Shown: positions 1 to 3,939 of the stretch, one piece after another | Layout of the letters: the number at the start of each line of letters is the position of its first letter | Position numbering within the stretch: the first letter of the stretch is position 1 | Origin: Desulfobulbaceae bacterium | Lineage (GTDB): Bacteria; Desulfobacterota; Desulfobulbia; Desulfobulbales; DAOVSZ01 | DNA length: 5,759 nt | Assembly: GCA_030627725.1 (NCBI GenBank) | Contig: DAOVSZ010000191.1 | Span: forward strand, 1-5,759 | Direction of reading: 5' to 3' | Program-made: the position numbers and the translations under genes | The notes under the pieces: generated by a model | What the model was told of the DNA's origin: nothing | The model's input: the letters and a program-made list of their open reading frames with translations, nothing else | The model's database searches: none

Positions 1-96
1 ATGGTTAGTTGGTTGATTGGTTAGTTGGTTGATTGGTTAGTTGGTTAATTGGTTAGTTGGTTAATTGGTTAGTTGGTTAAGTGGTTGAGTGGTTGA
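1..96. repeat. Tandem octamer array, 12 units
   Basis: The first 96 bases parse without gaps into twelve 8-bp units: one ATGGTTAG, then alternating TTGGTTAG with TTGGTTGA or TTGGTTAA, ending in two GTGGTTGA. The alternation gives a 16-bp higher-order period, which suggests growth by slippage or duplication of two-unit blocks. The array may extend beyond the left edge. A period of 8 is not a multiple of 3 and the units contain TAG, TAA or TGA, so the stretch cannot be coding. There are no unique spacers, so it is not a CRISPR array. Function is unknown. Confidence 0.9.
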
Positions 97-105
97 GTTT
101 AAAGC

Positions 106-136
106 GTCGGGTTACGGCCTATCGGCCTAACCCGAC
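106..136. repeat. REP-like extragenic palindrome
   Basis: The arms GTCGGGTTA (106-114) and TAACCCGAC (128-136) are perfect 9-bp complements. Inside them GGCC (116-119) pairs with GGCC (124-127) around a TATC loop, leaving C115 as a bulge. A two-part stem with a bulge and a GTCGGGTTA-type outer arm resembles repetitive extragenic palindromes mobilised by RAYT (Y1 transposase-like) proteins in many proteobacteria. It has no following T-run, so an intrinsic terminator is less likely, although it could stabilise or end a transcript from an upstream gene outside the window. Copy number in the genome cannot be seen here. Confidence 0.7.
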
Positions 137-194
137 CTACATAAGACGTTGTTTTTATAATGAGGGTCTGAGGCCGAATTTTTTCAATATTTCA

Positions 195-224
195 TTTTAG
201 CATAAAATGCTAAAAGGTTATAAT
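195..224 (+). promoter_or_regulatory. Putative operator palindrome plus -10 box upstream of the TolC gene
   Basis: TTTTAGCAT (195-203) and ATGCTAAAA (207-215) form a perfect 9-bp inverted repeat with a 3-bp AAA spacer. Four bases later is a perfect TATAAT (219-224). No good TTGACA lies 16-18 bp upstream; the -35 position would fall inside the left arm (TTTTAG or TTTAGC). This is the arrangement expected of a regulated promoter where a dimeric regulator binds over the -35 and spacer. The inferred start near 230 would leave a ~50-nt AT-rich leader before the GTG at 284. Bases 137-194 and 225-283 show no gene or other clear site. Confidence 0.5.
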
Positions 225-283
225 GTTCTGTCAATATTAATGTTTTTTGAAAAAAAGTCGAATTAAAGATTAAGAAAAGTGTC

Positions 284-2110
284 GTGAACCATTTAAGCGT
301 GAATCCGACAACCTGCGGTAATTACACTAAAACCTATTTCTACAAGGTCCGTACTTTGCCAAAGTCCCTGTTTTTTCTTCTATTGATCTCCTTTCTGTTC
401 TCCGGCTGCGCTGTTGTGCCGCAGCCGTACAGCCGGAATGATTTTGCAACTCAGGCCCGGCAGGGGAGGGCGTCTCTTTATGATAATCAGGAGCCTGTGA
501 CCGGCCGGGTGACCCTGTATGAGGCCATGGCAAGGGCTGTTAAATACAATCTCGACCACCGGGTCAAACAGATGGAAAAGGCCGTTGCCGTCGGCAACCT
601 GGAAATGGCCCGATATGATCTTCTCCCTCAGTTGGTGACCTCGGCGGGATACTCCAGCCGCAATAATGATAACGGCTCGGTCAGCAAATCGCTTTTAAGC
701 GGCATTCAGTCCCTTGAGTCCTCAACATCTCAGGAAAAAAGAACGTTCACCGCGGATATCATTTATGTCTGGAATGTTCTGGATTTTGGGGTCGGATACG
801 TACAGGCGCTCCAGCAGGCGGATGAGGTGCTTATTTCGGAGGAGTGGCGGCGCAAGGCGGTTCAGAACATAGTGCAGGATGTACGTTATGCCTTCTGGCG
901 GGCCGTTTGCGCTGAAATGCTTCTGCCCCGGATGGACCGGCTCCTTGGTCGGGTGGAGCAGGCCCTGGGACAGAGCCGGCAGATGGAAAAAACACGGATC
1001 CAGGAACCGGTCAAGACGCTGGTTTATCAACAAAAATTGCTGGAAACCGTTAAACAGCTCTGGTCCATGCGTAAAGAGCTGTCTCTGGCAAAGACAGAAC
1101 TGGCATCATTGATGAATCTTGACCCGTCCACAAAATTTCAGCTTTCCTTGAAAGAGGGACGGTTTGACAACCTGGACCATTTGTTGTCAATAGAGGCTCT
1201 TGAGGGACAGGCCCTTGTTCGCAGACCGGAATTACGGGTGGAAGTCTATCAAAAACGGATCAGCAGTCTGGAGGTGCGCAAGGCTATGCTTACCATGCTG
1301 CCTGGTCTTGAGGTGAATCTGGCCGGCCATTACGATGACAATAAATATCTATTCAACAGCTCCTGGCTGCAGGCAGGTATGAATCTTTCCTGGAATTTGT
1401 TTGAACTGGTTTCCGGACCGGCGGCTATAAAAAACGCTGAAATGCAGGAGGACCTTGTTGAAAAACGGTATATGGCAACAGCAATGATGGTGCTTACGCA
1501 GGTAAATCTTGTCCATCAGCGTTATTCCCTGGCCTACAAGGAATACCGGATTGCCAAGGAGTTGGAGCGTGTTCATCAGAGGCAGATCCGCCATGCGGAG
1601 GCTGCCAGAAAAGCGCAGACCGGCAGTGAGCTGGAAGAGATCCGTAAGCTGGCATCAGCCCTGTCAGCCCGAATGCATTGCGGGCTTGCCTTTGCTGAAC
1701 TGCAGGGTTCTCTGGGCCGAATTTTTCACTCATGCGGAATCGATCCACTGCTTGAGGTGACGGATTCCCATTCGATCAAAAATCTGACCCGGAGCATTAC
1801 AGAGCATGAGCAGAATATGGTGGCATACTTAACTGTTGATACGCCTGCAAAACCTATACAACAGCCAAAAGATGAAGATAGTGACCTGTCGGCCTGGTTG
1901 CGGGAGAATGCACAATCGCATCAAAAGTTGCAGGGTAAAAGGCGGAAGATAGACCTCCTGAAATCGAAAAGAGCTGTGAAAATTGAGAAAGGATTTTCCC
2001 AAAAAGAAAAGTCTAAAAAAATAGTTTTGGTCGAGGCGACAGAGAAGCCGATTCGTATTCAGCTGAAATCAGTGGGCAGGGATGTTGTCACCGGCCGGGC
2101 GCTGCGCTGA
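284..2110 (+). CDS. TolC-family outer-membrane efflux/secretion lipoprotein with long C-terminal tail
   Basis: Predicted trimeric outer-membrane channel component for type I secretion or efflux. The N-terminus has a lipoprotein signal: hydrophobic residues 29-39 then a lipobox with Cys42 (LFSGC). The next residues, Ala and Val, do not give an Asp+2 inner-membrane retention signal, so outer-membrane sorting is expected. The two OEP repeats typical of the family are visible. The first starts near residue 76 (VTLYEAMARAVKYN) and runs into a helix ending in LLPQLVTSAGYS; the second starts near 304, with RRPEL at 313-317 and LPGLEVNLAGHY. The channel fold should end near 490. Residues ~490-608 are an extra basic, Lys-rich, probably disordered tail that usual TolC proteins (about 430-500 residues) lack; a TolC C-terminus faces the periplasm. 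The GTG at 284 gives a 41-residue leader, longer than usual for a lipoprotein. An in-frame TTG at 356, with AAGG eight bases upstream, gives a compact 18-residue signal and may be the true start. No partner ABC or HlyD gene is in view; the exoprotein at 3936 is the obvious candidate substrate. Confidence 0.88.
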   Translation: MNHLSVNPTTCGNYTKTYFYKVRTLPKSLFFLLLISFLFSGCAVVPQPYSRNDFATQARQGRASLYDNQEPVTGRVTLYEAMARAVKYNLDHRVKQMEKAVAVGNLEMARYDLLPQLVTSAGYSSRNNDNGSVSKSLLSGIQSLESSTSQEKRTFTADIIYVWNVLDFGVGYVQALQQADEVLISEEWRRKAVQNIVQDVRYAFWRAVCAEMLLPRMDRLLGRVEQALGQSRQMEKTRIQEPVKTLVYQQKLLETVKQLWSMRKELSLAKTELASLMNLDPSTKFQLSLKEGRFDNLDHLLSIEALEGQALVRRPELRVEVYQKRISSLEVRKAMLTMLPGLEVNLAGHYDDNKYLFNSSWLQAGMNLSWNLFELVSGPAAIKNAEMQEDLVEKRYMATAMMVLTQVNLVHQRYSLAYKEYRIAKELERVHQRQIRHAEAARKAQTGSELEEIRKLASALSARMHCGLAFAELQGSLGRIFHSCGIDPLLEVTDSHSIKNLTRSITEHEQNMVAYLTVDTPAKPIQQPKDEDSDLSAWLRENAQSHQKLQGKRRKIDLLKSKRAVKIEKGFSQKEKSKKIVLVEATEKPIRIQLKSVGRDVVTGRALR

Positions 2111-2116
2111 CAGCGG

Positions 2117-2238
2117 GTAAATATTCGGCAGCACTCCATCTGTCTGCACGCGCCCAACGGAAGTGTCCTTGGGGTGCACTGCCAAACATTTACATTCCGT
2201 GGTTTTTTAAAGTTTTGCGCATGTACCCGAATATTTAT
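2117..2238. mobile_element. 122-bp MITE-like element with IS66-type ends, flanked by an 8-bp target duplication
   Basis: The left end GTAAATATTCGG (2117-2128) matches the reverse complement of the right end, ATAAATATTCGG (2238 back to 2227), at 11 of 12 bases. Directly outside are GACAGCGG (2109-2116) and GACAGTGG (2239-2246), an 8-bp direct repeat with one C/T difference. GTAA termini with 8-bp duplications are known hallmarks of the IS66 family. At 122 bp there is no room for a transposase, so this is a non-autonomous miniature element or a deletion relic of an IS66-type element. Inside is a hairpin: CCCAA (2153-2157) with TTGGG (2169-2173), and GGA (2159-2161) with TCC (2166-2168), bulged at C2158. 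The left duplication includes the GA of the TolC gene's TGA stop, so insertion happened at the stop codon without changing the protein. Confidence 0.7.
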
Positions 2239-2273
2239 GACAGTGGTCGATATTCTTCTTTTTTACGAACATT

Positions 2274-2302
2274 TTGCCATGATATTATGGATGTGATATA
2301 AT
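2274..2302 (+). promoter_or_regulatory. Strong sigma70-type promoter for the TPR-FecR-exoprotein unit
   Basis: A -35 box TTGCCA (2274-2279; five of six match TTGACA) is followed by a 17-bp spacer and a perfect -10 box TATAAT (2297-2302). The -10 is preceded by TGA, so TGATATAAT also meets the extended -10 rule. Transcription is predicted to start near 2309, giving a ~32-nt leader to the ATG at 2341. The promoter lies 28 bp beyond the flanking duplication of the mini-element, so it is not carried by that element. It suggests that the downstream three genes are transcribed separately from the TolC gene. Confidence 0.72.
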
Positions 2303-2340
2303 TTAGTGTTAGGGAATTGTAACTTTTTCCCGGGGAAATC

Positions 2341-2775
2341 ATGAAACCGACCTGCCTGATCACCATCATAACTCTTTTTCTGTTTTCAGGACTTGGAAAC
2401 GCGCAGGCCGAAGAGGCGGTTTTGTTCAAGGATGCGGGGGCTCTTCTTTATGAACAGGGCGAGTATGAAAAGGCCTATCAGCACTATTTTGAGCTTTTTA
2501 AAGAAGATCCCCAGGATATCAGGGTCAATTTTTTTCTAGGCCGGGCTGCCTTTGGTATGGGTAATTATGAGGCGGCGATCATGGCCTTTGAGCGGGTGTT
2601 GATTGTTGATCCCGGCGCAGTCGAGGTGAAAATCGAGCTGGGCAAGTCATATTACCGCCTCGGTTCGCATGAGACGGCAATCCAATACCTTGAGGAAGCG
2701 CTTGACAACACCATGCCGGATAATGTCCGGAAAAATGTGCAGGCGTTTTTACAGCAAATAAGGAGAGGCAATTAG
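2341..2775 (+). CDS. Small secreted tetratricopeptide-repeat (TPR) protein
   Basis: A 144-residue protein made of a Sec signal peptide and three TPR units. Residues 1-23 are a classical signal (Lys2, hydrophobic core 6-18, AQA cleavage before Glu24), which places the mature protein in the periplasm. The mature part is three consecutive 34-residue TPR motifs at 26-59, 60-93 and 94-127, each with the expected pattern of aromatic, Gly/Ala and terminal Pro positions (for example YEQGEYEKAYQHYFELFKED and GNYEAAIMAFERVLIVDP), plus a short capping helix (128-142). TPR arrays bind protein partners, so a scaffold or chaperone role for the co-transcribed FecR protein or exoprotein is a reasonable inference; no enzymatic motif is seen. 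The start is supported by GGGGA at 2332-2336, spaced four bases from the ATG. The stop codon lies inside the left arm of the large hairpin that follows. Confidence 0.88.
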   Translation: MKPTCLITIITLFLFSGLGNAQAEEAVLFKDAGALLYEQGEYEKAYQHYFELFKEDPQDIRVNFFLGRAAFGMGNYEAAIMAFERVLIVDPGAVEVKIELGKSYYRLGSHETAIQYLEEALDNTMPDNVRKNVQAFLQQIRRGN

Positions 2776-2864
2776 GAATTACGAATTAGTAATTACGAAT
2801 TGTTTGAAGAAGAGAATTTTGTATAAAAAATTCGTAATTCGTAATTCGTAATTCCTAATTCATA
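2770..2864. repeat. Heptamer-repeat hairpin between the TPR and FecR genes
   Basis: The right side is five tandem heptamers from 2830 to 2864: ATTCGTA three times, then ATTCCTA and ATTCATA. The left side (2773-2800) holds four heptamers of the complementary sense: TAGGAAT, TACGAAT, TAGTAAT, TACGAAT. The arms 2770-2801 and 2829-2860 are complementary at 30 of 32 positions around a 27-nt loop, so the transcript could form a long AT-rich hairpin. It overlaps the TPR stop codon (2773-2775) and ends 13 bases before the FecR ATG. There is no T-run after it, so it is probably not a simple terminator. It could stabilise the upstream message or limit access to the next start. Heptanucleotide tandem repeats are known in intergenic regions of other bacteria (the STRR sequences of cyanobacteria). 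Confidence 0.85.
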
Positions 2865-2877
2865 ATTGTGGTATCTA

Positions 2878-3939
2878 ATGGCTGCTCGGTCTTTTTGCAT
2901 AACAGGTATTTCATTTCTGCTGCTTACAATTTTCAACATGACGAGCGTCTGTTTTGCCGTTGACAATCAAGAATCGGTCGGTTCTGTGGTTGCCGTACGC
3001 GGCAAGGTTGTGGCCATTAACGTCAATGGTGAAAGTCGTTCTCTTTCCATCAAATCTCCTCTCTATCTTGATGACACTGTAAACACGGGCAAACGTGGCC
3101 GTTTGCAGATTTTATTCAAGGACACTTCCATTGTCAGCCTCGGCTCTGACTCTATTGTCAAAATTTTAGAATATGCCTGGGATCCGGGCAAAGACAAGGC
3201 CGTTTTAACCACTGAGGTGAAAGAGGGATTTTTTCGGGTCATGGGAGGGCTTATCTCCAAAAAGGCCCCTGCCGAATTCAAGACCAAGACCCCAATGGCC
3301 ACCATCGGCATCCGTGGGTCCATGTATGCGGGCAAGGTTTCAGCAAAGGGGCTTGATATTGTCTTTGAAGGCGGAAAGGGAATTGATCTGACCAATGCCA
3401 CCGGCACGGTCGCTGTCACAAGACCCGGATTCGGCCTTCAGGTGCAGAGCTGGGATGCGGCAATTCCCAAACCTGCCAGGTTTACGGCTAAAAGCATCAG
3501 AAGTCTCAGACAGGAATTTGTCTCTCGTCAACCCGGCAAATTAAAAGGCAGAACCGCACCGGATCGGACTTTAAGAATGGCGTTGCCCGTAACTTTTGAA
3601 AAGGGAGAGATAACCGCTCCGGAAAAACCGGGGGCTGAAGGCGCGGAAGATAAAAAAATCTCGGAACAACAGGGTGAGCCTGATAAAGAGGCGGCCCAAG
3701 AGCTTACTGACGCGGTAAAAGAGAATCCGGAAGAGGCGGTGACCATTTTGCAGGATGCGGTGGCCAACGGAGAAATGGACATAGAGCAGGCCCTGGAAGC
3801 GGTTCTTTCGGGTATGCAGAATATCGACAGACAAAGTTTTGAAAACCTCATTCATGAGGCTGTTGATATAGGGTTGACCTCGGATGGGGCAAAAAAGATA
3901 GCAGAGCAGCTCAAGGCGAGCGGTGGAGGATGCCCATGA
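2878..3939 (+). CDS. Secreted FecR-domain protein
   Basis: Numbered from the ATG at 2878 (353 residues). Residues 1-27 form a Sec signal peptide (hydrophobic 8-19, cleavage after VCFA), so the protein should be periplasmic or exported. Residues ~34-165 are a FecR domain: VGSVVAVRGKV, then the L-DDTVNTGKRGRLQILFKD segment, then the characteristic TPMATIGIRG at 138-147. Unlike the iron-signalling FecR of E. coli there is no N-terminal anti-sigma part, and no sigma factor is nearby. Stand-alone FecR proteins of this kind are often found beside large surface-protein genes, where their role is not established. The C-terminal half (~215-353) is charged and acidic, with a Glu/Lys/Pro-rich linker and helical segments, ending in GGGCP with a lone Cys. 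An in-frame TTG at 2866 adds four residues, but the ATG gives a cleaner signal peptide. Only a weak ribosome site (GTGG, 2868-2871) is seen. The stop overlaps the next start as ATGA. Confidence 0.85.
   Translation: MAARSFCITGISFLLLTIFNMTSVCFAVDNQESVGSVVAVRGKVVAINVNGESRSLSIKSPLYLDDTVNTGKRGRLQILFKDTSIVSLGSDSIVKILEYAWDPGKDKAVLTTEVKEGFFRVMGGLISKKAPAEFKTKTPMATIGIRGSMYAGKVSAKGLDIVFEGGKGIDLTNATGTVAVTRPGFGLQVQSWDAAIPKPARFTAKSIRSLRQEFVSRQPGKLKGRTAPDRTLRMALPVTFEKGEITAPEKPGAEGAEDKKISEQQGEPDKEAAQELTDAVKENPEEAVTILQDAVANGEMDIEQALEAVLSGMQNIDRQSFENLIHEAVDIGLTSDGAKKIAEQLKASGGGCP
3925..3939 (+). promoter_or_regulatory. Shine-Dalgarno and ATGA overlap coupling the FecR and exoprotein genes
   Basis: GGAGGA (3925-3930) sits five bases before the ATG at 3936. 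That ATG overlaps the FecR stop TGA (3937-3939) by sharing ATGA. This is the best ribosome binding site in the window. The site decides the exoprotein start and indicates translational coupling, so the FecR protein and the giant exoprotein are probably made together in a set ratio. Confidence 0.85.

Noticed and set aside
1..96. Possible CRISPR array
   Set aside because: The units are 8 bp, contiguous and without unique spacers.
2153..2173. Rho-independent terminator for the TolC gene
   Set aside because: The stem is short and bulged, with no T-run after it, and it belongs to the inserted element. The T6 at 2203-2208 is too far away to serve it.
3063..3855. Several - strand open frames across the FecR gene
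   Set aside because: They are antisense shadows of the FecR domain and its Glu/Lys-rich tail, and yield biased Ser/Phe/Leu-rich products without motifs.
2878..3939. Anti-sigma factor FecR of an iron-uptake signalling system
   Set aside because: The protein has a cleavable-type signal peptide rather than an N-terminal anti-sigma region and transmembrane anchor, and no FecI-type sigma factor or TonB receptor is next to it.
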